From positions 5,360 to 69,359 of the forward strand of contig JAPKZA010000272.1 in assembly GCA_026394015.1 (NCBI GenBank): 64,000 nt of DNA, read 5' to 3'. The notes under the pieces were generated by a model. It did not search any database. It worked only from the letters and a program-made list of their open reading frames with translations, and was not told the DNA's origin. The first letter of the stretch is position 1. Every line of letters begins with the position of its first letter. The position numbers were made by a program, and so were the translations under genes. The DNA comes from Acidobacteriota bacterium. GTDB lineage: Bacteria; Acidobacteriota; Terriglobia; Bryobacterales; Bryobacteraceae. Shown here in pieces: positions 52,111 through 61,036 of the stretch.

Positions 52111-53754
52111 ATGCTCAACCGCCGCCAATTCCTCGCCGCCGCTTCCGCCGCTGCATCCGCCGCCCCCTCCTCCCGCCCTAACGTCATCCTCATCATGAGC
52201 GACGACCAAGGCTACGGAGACCTCTCCCTCCATGGCAACCCAAACCTGCAGACCCCCGGTCTCGATGCGATTGCCAAGGCCGGAGCCCAGTTCACCCAGT
52301 TCCAAGTCTGCCCCGTCTGCTCGCCCACCCGCTCCAGCCTGCTCACCGGGCGCTATAACTACCGCACCGGCGTCGTCGATACCTACCTCGGCCGCTCGCT
52401 GATGGACCCCAAGGAAACCACGATCGCCGAAGTCCTCCGCGGCGCCGGCTACCGCACCGGAATCTTCGGTAAATGGCATCTCGGCGACAACTATCCGATG
52501 CGCGCCATCGACCAGGGCTTCGACGATTCCCTCGTCGCTAACGGCGGCGGCCTCGCTCAGCCCGGCGACCCGCCTCCCGGCAACAGCTACACCGACCCCG
52601 TGCTGCGCCGCAACGGCAAGTACGAAAAGACGAAGGGCTACTGCACCGATATCTTCTTCCGCGAAGCCGCCCGTTTCGTCGAAGCAAACCAAACGAAGCC
52701 ATTTTTCCTTTACATCCCCACCAACGCGCCCCACACCCCGCTGCAAATCGACGAGAGCTACGTGAAATCGTTTCGCGGGCAGGGCCTTGACGACACCACC
52801 GCCAAAGTCTACGGCATGGTCAGGAACCTCGACGAAAACGTCGCCCAACTCCAAAGCCTGCTCACCCGTCTCAACCTGCGCGAAAACACGCTCTTCATCT
52901 TTCTCACCGACAACGGCCCCCAGCAAAAACGCTATAACGCCGGCATGCGCGGCCTGAAAGGAACCGTCTACCAGGGCGGCATCCGCGTCCCCTGTTTCGT
53001 CCAATGGCCCGCCAAGGTGAAGCCCGGTCTCATGATCGACCGCATCGCCGCCCATATCGACCTCTTCCCCACCATCCTCGCCGCCTGTGGGGTGAAGGCT
53101 CCCAAGGTCGCTCTGGATGGTCGCAGCCTGCTCCCGCTCCTCAGTGGAGCTACCCCCGCGTGGCCCGATCGGACCCTCCACACGCAGTGGCACCGCGGCG
53201 ACGAACCCCAACTCTTCCGCGACCATGCCGCGCGCACCCAGCGCTGGAAACTGGTCAAGGGCAAGGAACTCTACAACCTCGATGCCGACCCCGCCGAGGC
53301 CAACGACATCGCCGCCAAACAGCCCGAAGTCGTCGCCCGCCTCCGTCGCGAAACGGAGGAATGGTTCCGCAGCGTCTCCGCCTCCCGCGGCGGCTACGCC
53401 CCTCCCCGCATCGCCATCGGCGCCCCGCAAGAAAATCCCGTGCTCCTCACCCGGCAGGATTGGCGCGGCCCTCGGGCGAGTTGGGACGCCGAAGGCATCG
53501 GCTACTGGGAAGTCGATGTCCGGCGCGCGGGCACCTACGATATGGAACTGAAATTCGTCGCCGCCGCCGCCGCCGGCCAAGCCGTCGTCAAGCTGGGTGC
53601 CACCGAAAAAACAGTGTCCTTCCCCGCGGGGGCCTCGAGCGCCATGTTGACCGGCGTCAAGCTCCGCCCCGGCCCCGGTCGCCTGGAGCCGGTCCTGCGC
53701 ATCGACGGGAAAGATCGTGGCGTCCAGTACGTCGAGATAAAGAAGCTAACCTAG
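52111..53754 (+). CDS. Tat-exported arylsulfatase with C-terminal beta-sandwich
   Basis: 547 residues. NRRQFLAAASAAASAAP is a twin-arginine signal. Arylsulfatase motifs are NVILIMSDDQGYGDLS (metal Asp pair), CPVCSPTRSSLLTGRYNYRTG with Cys70 as formylglycine precursor, GIFGKWHLGDN, and FLTDNGPQQ. About 430-547 is an extra beta domain (EGIGYWEVDVRRAGTYDM, VVKLGATEKTVSFPAGAS) like carbohydrate-binding or DUF-type sandwiches. It starts 15 nt after the DUF6454-like gene. Confidence 0.92.
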   Translation: MLNRRQFLAAASAAASAAPSSRPNVILIMSDDQGYGDLSLHGNPNLQTPGLDAIAKAGAQFTQFQVCPVCSPTRSSLLTGRYNYRTGVVDTYLGRSLMDPKETTIAEVLRGAGYRTGIFGKWHLGDNYPMRAIDQGFDDSLVANGGGLAQPGDPPPGNSYTDPVLRRNGKYEKTKGYCTDIFFREAARFVEANQTKPFFLYIPTNAPHTPLQIDESYVKSFRGQGLDDTTAKVYGMVRNLDENVAQLQSLLTRLNLRENTLFIFLTDNGPQQKRYNAGMRGLKGTVYQGGIRVPCFVQWPAKVKPGLMIDRIAAHIDLFPTILAACGVKAPKVALDGRSLLPLLSGATPAWPDRTLHTQWHRGDEPQLFRDHAARTQRWKLVKGKELYNLDADPAEANDIAAKQPEVVARLRRETEEWFRSVSASRGGYAPPRIAIGAPQENPVLLTRQDWRGPRASWDAEGIGYWEVDVRRAGTYDMELKFVAAAAAGQAVVKLGATEKTVSFPAGASSAMLTGVKLRPGPGRLEPVLRIDGKDRGVQYVEIKKLT

Positions 53755-53765
53755 AGGTTCCACCC

Positions 53766-54467
53766 ATGCTCTCTCTGAACCTCGAAGGCAAAGTCGTCAT
53801 CGTAACCGGGGCCAGCGGCGCGCTCGGCGTCGCCGTCACCAAAGCGTTTCTCGAAGCCGGTGCCCGCGTCGTCGGCGTCGACCGGCTCCCCCGCTCGAAA
53901 AGCCCCGATCACCCCGCGCTCACCCACGTCGCCGTGGCCCTCGAAGACTTCGCCGCCGTCGATCATTTGGTCAACGACGTCATGCTCATTCGCGGGCGCA
54001 TCGACGCCGTCGTCCACCTCGTCGGCGGCTTCGCCGGCGGGCTACGGATTGAAGAAACCGGCGACGACGTTTGGGACAAAATGTTCGCCGTCAACCTCCG
54101 CCCCGCCATCCATCTGGCCCGCGCCGTCATCCCCGTCATGCGCACCGCCAAGCGAGGCGCGTTCCTCGCCATCGGCAGTCCGGCCGCCATCGACGCTACC
54201 CCCAACGTCGGTGCCTACGCCGCCGCCAAGGCCGGCCTCATCTCCCTCATCAAAACCATCGCCGTCGAAAATCGCGACCGCCAAATCCGCGCCAACGTCA
54301 TCGCCCCCGGCACCCTCGATACCCACGCCAACCGCACCGCCGACCCCGACTACGATTCCACTCGCTGGGTCCAACTCCCGAACCTCGCCAGCCTCCTCGT
54401 CTGGCTCGTCAGCGACGCCGGCTCGGAAGTCACCGGGGCCGTGCTACCCCTGCCCGGAAGAGAATAA
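53766..54467 (+). CDS. SDR-family oxidoreductase
   Basis: 233 residues from ATG 53766. Motifs: KVVIVTGASGALGVAV, VVHLVGGFAGG in place of the usual NNAG, an active-site Ser in FLAIGSPAA, YAAAKAGLISL (Tyr-Lys) and RANVIAPGTLDT. A Leu-Pro-rich loop follows and the C-terminus is VTGAVLPLPGRE. Reductase-like; substrate unknown. It begins 11 nt after the arylsulfatase gene and ends 11 nt before the three-enzyme fusion, so all three are probably co-transcribed. Confidence 0.87.
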   Translation: MLSLNLEGKVVIVTGASGALGVAVTKAFLEAGARVVGVDRLPRSKSPDHPALTHVAVALEDFAAVDHLVNDVMLIRGRIDAVVHLVGGFAGGLRIEETGDDVWDKMFAVNLRPAIHLARAVIPVMRTAKRGAFLAIGSPAAIDATPNVGAYAAAKAGLISLIKTIAVENRDRQIRANVIAPGTLDTHANRTADPDYDSTRWVQLPNLASLLVWLVSDAGSEVTGAVLPLPGRE

Positions 54468-54478
54468 ACTCGTCTTCT

Positions 54479-57151
54479 ATGCGGTTCCTGTTGTTGCTGG
54501 CGGCCCTGCCGCTGCTCGCCGCCGAGTTGCGCGTCATGACCTTCAACGTCCGCTACCCGAACCCCTCGGACGGACCCGACATCTGGGAGAATCGGCGCGA
54601 TCTCCTCGTCGAAACAATCCGCGAAGCCACGCCCGACGTCATGGGCACGCAAGAGCTCTTTTACCTCCAGGGCCAGTACATCGCCGAAAAACTGCCTGAA
54701 TATGCCTGGTTCGGCCTCAGCCGCCGCGGCAACAAAGAGGACGAACACATGGGCGTCTTCTACAAAAAAGCGCGTCTCCGCGTCGAAGACTCCGGCAACT
54801 TCTGGCTCTCGGAAACGCCCAACGTCCCCGGCTCCAGCTCCTGGAACATCTCCCTGCCCCGCATGGTCACGTGGGCCGTCTTTACCGATCTCCAAACCCA
54901 GCGCCGCTTCACCTACTACAACACCCACTTCGCCCACCGCGGCCAACTCGACGAACCGGCCCGTATCGAATCCGCCAAACTCATCGCCGCGCGGATCGGC
55001 CTCGCCGCGCCCTTCATTCTCACCGGCGATTTCAATGCCCCGCCCACGAGCGAAGCCTATCGCGTCCTCACCGCCACCCTCGCCGATGCCAAGACCGCTG
55101 CCGCCGCCTCCAGCGGCCCCGAAGGCACCTTCCACGGCTTCAAAGGCACCGTCGGCCCCGCCCGCATCGACTGGATCCTCTTCCGTGCCCCGCAGTGGAA
55201 AGTAAAGCGTGTCGACGCCCTCACGAAGAACCGCGCCGGCCGCTATCCCAGCGATCACCTCCCCGTCCTCGCCATCTTTGACACCGGCACCGAACCCGAG
55301 TTCGACCTGCTCCTCAAAGGCGGCACCGTCATCGATCCCAAGAACCAGCTCAACGCCCTCCGCGACGTCGCTATCACCGGCAAAACCATCGCCGCCGTCG
55401 CCGAAAACATCCCCCGCGAAAAAGCCAAGCGCGTCGTCGATGTCAGCGGCCTCTACGTCGTACCCGGGTTGATCGACATGCATACCCATGTCTACACCGG
55501 CTCAAACGGCCCCGTGCTCGCCGGCGGCGATAGCTCCGTGCCCGCCGACATGCACAGCTTCCGCGCCGGAGTCACCACCGTCGTCGACGCCGGCAGCTCC
55601 GGCTGGAAAAACTTCCCCGACTTTCGGGACAGACTGATCCGTCCCGCCCACACCCGCATCCTGGCGTTCCTGAACATCGCCGGTGGAGGTATGGGCCCGG
55701 CCAACGAACAGGATCAACAGGACTACGACCCCGTCGCCGCGGCCCAAATGGTCGAAGCCAATCGCGATCTCCTAGTCGGCATCAAAACCGCCCACTGGGC
55801 CGCCCCCGATTGGACCGCCGTCGATCGTGCCGTAAAAGCGGCCGACCTCGCCAAAGTGCCGCTGATGGTCGATTTCGGCATCATCCACATCGAACGCCCC
55901 CATCGCGATCTCTTCCTCGATAGGCTCCGCCCCGGCGATATCTACACCCACATGTACCGCCCCTTCGATCCCGTGCTCGATGCGGACGGAAAGCTGCGCC
56001 CCTACTACCGCAACGCCCGCGATCGCGGCATCTTGTTCGACGTCGGCCACGGCTCCGGCTCCCTGCTTTTCAAATGGGCCGTCCCCGCCATGCGCCAGGG
56101 CTTTGCGCCCGATACCATCTCCACTGACCTCCACGTCAGCAGCGCCAACGGAGGCATGAAAACCATGCTCGGGACCATGTCGAAATTCCTGAACCTCAAC
56201 ATGCCCCTCGCCGACGTCATCCGCGCCTCCACCTGGGCGCCCGCCCAAGCCATCCATCGTCCCGCCCTCGGCCATTTGACCGTCGGCAGCGAGGCGGACG
56301 TCGCCGTCCTCCGCCTCGAAAAAGGCCAGTTCGGCTTCCTCGACGTCGGCGGCTCCAAAATCGTCGGCACCCGGCAACTCGCAAGCGAACTCACCCTCCG
56401 CGCCGGAAAAATCGTCTGGGATCAAAACGGGATCGCCGCCGACCCCTGGGAAAAGCAAACCGCCGAAACCTTCGAATACAAGCCCGGACTCTCGCTCACC
56501 ATGCTCGGACGCGGCGCCGTCCCCCGTCCCGCCGTCCTCTGGATCCATGGCGGCGGTTGGACCGGCGGACGGCCGGAGATGTTCCTCCCGGCGGTGGAAT
56601 ACACGGCGTCCCAAGGCGCCGTGGGCTTCACCCTCCAATATCGCCTCGGCTCAGTCGGGCCCGCCGTCGAAGACGTCGAAGCCGCCCTCATCTGGATCCG
56701 CCGCCATGCCACTGAATTCGGAGTCGATCCCCAGCGCATCATCGCCGCCGGCGACAGCGCCGGGGGCCATCTGGCGCTCGCCTTGGGCACGGTCACGCGG
56801 GAGCGCGCCAACGCTATCGTCGCCTTCAACCCCATCCCCGACCTCACCGGGAAATGGGCCAACCGCGCGAGCTCCCCCGAACAGGCCCGCCGCCTCTCGC
56901 CCCTCTTCCAGATCGACGCCCAAACCCCGCCCGTCCTCATCCTCCACGGCCAGAAAGATACGGTAGTGCCCTACCAGGAAGCCGAACGCTTTCGCGCCGC
57001 CCATCCCAAAACGAAGCTGATCCTTTATCCCGATTCGCAGCACGCCTTCGTCGTACCCGGCTACACCGCGACCCCGCAAGAAGTAGACCGCGCCATGAAC
57101 GACGCCTTCAACTGGCTCCGCGAATCCGCCCTGCTCCCCCGCCAGCACTAG
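54479..57151 (+). CDS. Three-enzyme fusion: EEP nuclease/phosphatase + amidohydrolase + alpha/beta-hydrolase
   Basis: 890 residues after a signal peptide (MRFLLLLAALPLLAAE). About 16-265: endonuclease/exonuclease/phosphatase fold with TFNVRYPN, GTQELFYLQGQY, YNTHFAHRGQ, LTGDFNAPP and PSDHLPVLA. About 274-660: metal amidohydrolase with DLLLKGGTVIDPKNQLN, VVPGLIDMHTHVYTGS, GIKTAHW, FDVGHGSGS and TISTDLHVSS, like the Atu3266-type deacetylase/esterase group. About 680-890: alpha/beta-hydrolase with VLWIHGGGW (oxyanion), GDSAGGHLALALG (nucleophile), LHGQKDTVVPY (Asp) and DSQHAF (His), like acetyl esterases. The frame is continuous with no stop or restart at either join. It follows the SDR gene by 11 nt. 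Confidence 0.9.
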   Translation: MRFLLLLAALPLLAAELRVMTFNVRYPNPSDGPDIWENRRDLLVETIREATPDVMGTQELFYLQGQYIAEKLPEYAWFGLSRRGNKEDEHMGVFYKKARLRVEDSGNFWLSETPNVPGSSSWNISLPRMVTWAVFTDLQTQRRFTYYNTHFAHRGQLDEPARIESAKLIAARIGLAAPFILTGDFNAPPTSEAYRVLTATLADAKTAAAASSGPEGTFHGFKGTVGPARIDWILFRAPQWKVKRVDALTKNRAGRYPSDHLPVLAIFDTGTEPEFDLLLKGGTVIDPKNQLNALRDVAITGKTIAAVAENIPREKAKRVVDVSGLYVVPGLIDMHTHVYTGSNGPVLAGGDSSVPADMHSFRAGVTTVVDAGSSGWKNFPDFRDRLIRPAHTRILAFLNIAGGGMGPANEQDQQDYDPVAAAQMVEANRDLLVGIKTAHWAAPDWTAVDRAVKAADLAKVPLMVDFGIIHIERPHRDLFLDRLRPGDIYTHMYRPFDPVLDADGKLRPYYRNARDRGILFDVGHGSGSLLFKWAVPAMRQGFAPDTISTDLHVSSANGGMKTMLGTMSKFLNLNMPLADVIRASTWAPAQAIHRPALGHLTVGSEADVAVLRLEKGQFGFLDVGGSKIVGTRQLASELTLRAGKIVWDQNGIAADPWEKQTAETFEYKPGLSLTMLGRGAVPRPAVLWIHGGGWTGGRPEMFLPAVEYTASQGAVGFTLQYRLGSVGPAVEDVEAALIWIRRHATEFGVDPQRIIAAGDSAGGHLALALGTVTRERANAIVAFNPIPDLTGKWANRASSPEQARRLSPLFQIDAQTPPVLILHGQKDTVVPYQEAERFRAAHPKTKLILYPDSQHAFVVPGYTATPQEVDRAMNDAFNWLRESALLPRQH

Positions 57152-57204
57152 GTGGAAGCGGAAACGAAGTGCTAAGATCGCTCAATATTGACGAGGTGGA
57201 ATCT

Positions 57205-57891
57205 ATGCCGTCTTATTCACTTACCCAGTTTTCCAGCGATGTCGTGAAGCCCGAAAATGCCGCGGGCGTCGTTTCTATCTGCCGAAAGCTACAAATGGAC
57301 GTAGCGTTGGCGAATTGGTCTGCAGGCATTGAAGCCAAGCTGCAAAAGGGTGAAGCGTATTGGGACCTTGCCTGCGCGTTACGGCAGATTGCGACTGGCC
57401 TGCAGCCCAGGAACTATTTGGAGATCGGCGTACGGCTCGGAAGTTCGACGGCAATGGTGGCCGCGACGGTACCACAGGTAAACATTGTCGCCTTCGATCT
57501 TTGGATCTCTCCCTATGCGGGGCTAGATAATCCAGGCCCGGACTTTGTAAGGAGCCAGTTAAAGGGCGTAGGTCATCAGAACGAAGTGACGTTTGTCGAT
57601 GGGGACAGCAAAGTAACGGTACCCCTCTACTTGGCGACGCATCCCGACGTTCGTTTCGACGTCGTAACCGTCGATGGGGACCATACCGACGAAGGAGCTT
57701 GGGCCGACTTGACGTCTGTGGCCGAAGTGGTTGTCGCAGGTGGCTATCTGCTCATCGATGACCTGGTGCTTCCGTGCCACACTCTGCTGCGCGTCTGGCG
57801 GCGGTTCCAGGAAGAGTATGGTGACCGGTTTGAGTTCCTTGAGAATCTCACTGACCATTACGGCACCGGGGTGGCTCGGCGGAAGGAGTAG
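57205..57891 (+). CDS. Class I SAM-dependent methyltransferase-like protein
   Basis: 228 residues from ATG 57205, chosen because GAGGTG lies about 6 nt before it. The SAM-binding fold is visible: NYLEIGVRLGSSTAMVAA (motif I), IVAFDLWISPYAG (motif II acidic end), VTFVDGDSKVT, FDVVTVDGDHTDEGAWADL and GGYLLIDDLV. It resembles class I methyltransferases such as CmcI or TylF-like. Spot GC counts of 53-55% contrast with 62-68% in the preceding gene, which may mean recent acquisition. It ends 8 nt from the convergent receptor gene. Confidence 0.82.
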   Translation: MPSYSLTQFSSDVVKPENAAGVVSICRKLQMDVALANWSAGIEAKLQKGEAYWDLACALRQIATGLQPRNYLEIGVRLGSSTAMVAATVPQVNIVAFDLWISPYAGLDNPGPDFVRSQLKGVGHQNEVTFVDGDSKVTVPLYLATHPDVRFDVVTVDGDHTDEGAWADLTSVAEVVVAGGYLLIDDLVLPCHTLLRVWRRFQEEYGDRFEFLENLTDHYGTGVARRKE

Positions 57892-57899
57892 GCCGGACT

Positions 57900-60410
57900 T
57901 TACCACTGCAGCGACACGTTAAATCGAAACGCCCGTCCGTCGTTCAAAGTATTCGTAATGAACCCAAACTCCGGGGTGCCCAGAATGCTCCCCGGTTCGG
58001 CGAACTGCGGCGTGTTCAACAGGTTGATCGACTCTGCGCGGAGCAGCAACTGCCAATCGCGCCGCAGCTTCCACGTCTTCGCCAACGCCGCGTTCACGTT
58101 CCGTATGGCCCCCTTGCGGAAGACGTTCGCACCCAGGTTCCCCGCCTCCGCGCCCGGCGAGATGGTCGCAAAAGCGCTCCGCGGCAGCCGCGCTACCGAC
58201 GTGTCGGGATTACCGAAGCTCCGGCCCAAAATCGAAGGATCAACCAAGTTCGGTCGGTCCCCGCCATTCCCGTCCACGTTGCCAAACCCGGGACCATCCA
58301 ACGTCGTCAGATTGAACGGCGTACCTTGCTTGAGTAGCGCCACCATGCTGATCGTCCAACCCTTCGGCAGGTCGTAGCTGACCCGCGCCAAAAAGGCATG
58401 GGGCTGATCAAACTGGCTGCGGGATTTCCGATCTCGATGCGTCTCAAACTCGCTCTGGCTCCGCGACAGACGCGAGTCGGCGTCGTAGGCTGTGTTCGTG
58501 TAGTCGGCCCCCAGGTCCATCGCTTTACTGAACCAATACGCCGTATCCACAGTGAACCGCTTCACCTTCGGCGCCACCAGCGTCACCCGGCCCGCGTCAA
58601 AATAGCCCCGCGATCCGTTCAGCACCCACCGCACATCCGCCAGCACGGCATTGGCGCGGCGCTCGTTGATCGTCGCCGTCGTCAGCGGAATCCCCGGCGT
58701 CGGATGGGCTCGATTCAAGTACCACATGATCGGCAGTTTGTGCGCCCGGCTGCCCACGTAGCCGGCCTGCATCCGCCAACCCCCGCCCAGCTCCCGCTCC
58801 CAACTGAAGTTGTACTGGTAGTGGTAGGGAGTCGCCAACTCCGGATCCAGCAGATACAAATTCCCCTTCGGCGTCCCATTAATCCCGCTCCCCAGCGGGT
58901 TCAACAGATCCGGGGCCAGAATCACCAGCTTCACGCTCCGGGGCGGCGAAAAACGAACCTGCGAATACGACACCGGCAAAATCTCGCCGAACTGCACCCC
59001 CGCCGCCCCGCGCAGAACGCCCGCCTTCCCCGGCAACTGGTAGGCAAACCCCACCCGGGGTGCCAGATTGTTCCGGTCAGCGCCATACGGGATCTCGTTC
59101 AAGCCATGGACCTCGTTCGGTCGACCCACGAACTCCCATCGCAGGCCAAACTGAACCGTCAGGTTGGTCGATACCTTCCACGAATCCTGTGCGTATAGCA
59201 CGCCCATCGTCTGCCGAAACCCGCGGTGGACATTGCCCACCGATGCCAAATACTGCGACGGAGTGCCGAGCCGCAAGTTCTCAATCCCCGTCCGCCCAAA
59301 ATCGTTCGAAAACGTAACCACCCCCCGATGGGCGTCACTTTCAATGCCGTTGAACTGCCGGCGCGTCAGCCCCCCGCCCGCGCTTATCGTGTGCCGGCCA
59401 AAGCTCGCCGCATATTGCGCCTCCTGCCGGAAAATATTCTGCGCCCGGTCGATCGGGATCGCCGCCAACGGCCCTAGCGTTCCCAGCCCCGCCGTCGATA
59501 CCATTGCGCCCACCGCGTTCGGCTCCGGCACGAGCAATGAGCCCACCCGGTCAAAGCCCGTCGAAAGCTGCAGCTTGCCTCCATAATTCCACGTCAAACG
59601 AGCCCGATGCGAACGCGTCGTCGTGTCTGGATTCTGGCCCGCGATCAGTTGAAACGCGTCAACAGTCTGCCCGGTGAACTGGTACGTTCCGAAAACTCGA
59701 TTCTTCGCCCCCAAGTCTTGCTCCCAGCGAACGCCCCCGTCGTTACTATCCACCCGCTGCGGCGCGTTCGTATTCAGTTGCCGCGTCCCGTTATTGCGGT
59801 TTGGCAACTCCGGCCCAAAGGCGTTGAGATACCGTTGCACCAATTGCCGTCGCGCGGGCTCCATCACGAGCGCCGTCCGCTCGTCCGCGTAGGGCACCAA
59901 AACGTTGCCGTTCACCTGTCCCCGCAGCTTCTCTTGCGTGCCCTGCAACGAAACGAACGCGTTCCGCCAAGGGCTCCAGCCTGTCTGGAATCCGTAGCGA
60001 TTCTCCCGCGCCGGCTTCACGTCACCGACCTGAAAAAAGGCCCGCGCCGAAAAAATGCTGTTCTGGTGATTGGCAAATGCGTTGCCGTGCCATCCCGCGC
60101 GCCCCTGCGCCGCGACCGTTAACGGCCCTGCCGACCCAAGCCCAAACTCCGACCCGAAATATCCCCGCTCTGCCCGAAACTCCTGCACCAGCGTCGCCGT
60201 CGCGCCCAGGCGAACGTTCAGCTCTTTCAGCGCGTTGTTGTCCACCAGATTGAACTGGATATTCTCGTTGCGCCGACTCTCGCCCTTGGCCGCGTCCTCT
60301 TTCCCGAGCAGATTCAACTCCACTCGCTTCTGCGCCTCATTGGCCTCGGGCTTCTGGGCCCAAATGGCCCCGGCGGCGCTCATCAGGAAAAACAAAAGTG
60401 AGTATTTCAA
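57900..60410 (-). CDS. TonB-dependent-receptor-like outer-membrane barrel (Oar-type)
   Basis: 836 residues with a signal peptide (MKYSLLFFLMSAAGAIWAQ). Long amphipathic strands and aromatic ends are typical of barrels: YAQDSWKVSTNLTVQFGLRWEF, YQYNFSWERELGGGWRMQAGYVGSRAHKL, RAESINLLNTPQFAEPG, FGFITNTLNDGRAFRFNVSLQW. The usual N-terminal carboxypeptidase-regulatory-like domain of Oar receptors is missing, and no plain TonB box was seen; the plug is at best divergent. It likely transports an organic polymer fragment or chelate. Its start overlaps the regulator gene by 4 nt, so both are expressed together. Confidence 0.82.
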   Translation of the reverse strand: MKYSLLFFLMSAAGAIWAQKPEANEAQKRVELNLLGKEDAAKGESRRNENIQFNLVDNNALKELNVRLGATATLVQEFRAERGYFGSEFGLGSAGPLTVAAQGRAGWHGNAFANHQNSIFSARAFFQVGDVKPARENRYGFQTGWSPWRNAFVSLQGTQEKLRGQVNGNVLVPYADERTALVMEPARRQLVQRYLNAFGPELPNRNNGTRQLNTNAPQRVDSNDGGVRWEQDLGAKNRVFGTYQFTGQTVDAFQLIAGQNPDTTTRSHRARLTWNYGGKLQLSTGFDRVGSLLVPEPNAVGAMVSTAGLGTLGPLAAIPIDRAQNIFRQEAQYAASFGRHTISAGGGLTRRQFNGIESDAHRGVVTFSNDFGRTGIENLRLGTPSQYLASVGNVHRGFRQTMGVLYAQDSWKVSTNLTVQFGLRWEFVGRPNEVHGLNEIPYGADRNNLAPRVGFAYQLPGKAGVLRGAAGVQFGEILPVSYSQVRFSPPRSVKLVILAPDLLNPLGSGINGTPKGNLYLLDPELATPYHYQYNFSWERELGGGWRMQAGYVGSRAHKLPIMWYLNRAHPTPGIPLTTATINERRANAVLADVRWVLNGSRGYFDAGRVTLVAPKVKRFTVDTAYWFSKAMDLGADYTNTAYDADSRLSRSQSEFETHRDRKSRSQFDQPHAFLARVSYDLPKGWTISMVALLKQGTPFNLTTLDGPGFGNVDGNGGDRPNLVDPSILGRSFGNPDTSVARLPRSAFATISPGAEAGNLGANVFRKGAIRNVNAALAKTWKLRRDWQLLLRAESINLLNTPQFAEPGSILGTPEFGFITNTLNDGRAFRFNVSLQW

Positions 60411-61036
60411 AAGTCGATCGCTTCCAAAACTTCGGACGGTTTCTTGTCAAAGGCTTTCGAGATGGAAAGCAGGCTCTCCATGCTCGGCAGATGCGTACCC
60501 CGCTCAATCGCGCTGATCTGCGACACGCTCAATTTCGTCGTCGCCGCCAAGTCCTTCAGCGACCAATCCCGCTCCACCCGCAGCATCTTGATCCGGTGCC
60601 CGAGCCGCTCCCGCAGTCGGTCCTGCGGCGTCTTTCCGAGTCCAAACGTGTCGATCGCATTCCGCAACGTCTGCCGCAACTGCGCCAGCGAAAACGGCTT
60701 CGACAGATAGTCGAAAACGTTCATCTTGAACGTCAACCGCATATCTTCGAGTGAGGGATAGCCCGTGACCACAATCACGCATAACCCCGGCCATCGGGTC
60801 TGCAACTGCTCCAACACCCGATCGCCTTTGAAATCCCCCATCTTCATATCCAGCAGCACAATGTCCGGTAGGTGCTGCTCGTTAAACGCAAACAAATCGT
60901 CCGGGTGCGCAAACAGACGGACCGTGTAACTCCCCTCGTCCGTTAGGAAATCTTCCATGTAGTTGCGGAAGTCAAGGTCGTCGTCGAGGATGGCAATCTC
61001 AATCTTGAGGTCTGTGTGCGGGGCCTCAGCGGGCAT
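60407..61036 (-). CDS. Response regulator with XRE-type helix-turn-helix output
   Basis: 209 residues. The receiver has DDD at 18-20, phospho-acceptor Asp63 (IVLLDMKMGD) and Lys113 (YLSKPF). About 146-205 is a Cro/C1-type HTH: IKMLRVERDWSLKDLAATTKLSVSQISAIERGTHLPS. This output domain is unusual for a response regulator. It overlaps the receptor gene by 4 nt downstream and the kinase gene by 11 nt upstream, so a three-gene kinase-regulator-receptor unit is likely, with the receptor as probable target. Confidence 0.9.
   Translation of the reverse strand: MPAEAPHTDLKIEIAILDDDLDFRNYMEDFLTDEGSYTVRLFAHPDDLFAFNEQHLPDIVLLDMKMGDFKGDRVLEQLQTRWPGLCVIVVTGYPSLEDMRLTFKMNVFDYLSKPFSLAQLRQTLRNAIDTFGLGKTPQDRLRERLGHRIKMLRVERDWSLKDLAATTKLSVSQISAIERGTHLPSMESLLSISKAFDKKPSEVLEAIDF

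Noticed and set aside
54071-54478. Upstream extension of the three-enzyme frame into the SDR gene
   Set aside because: The extension is Arg/Pro-rich and out of frame with the SDR; the signal peptide at ATG 54479 marks the true start.
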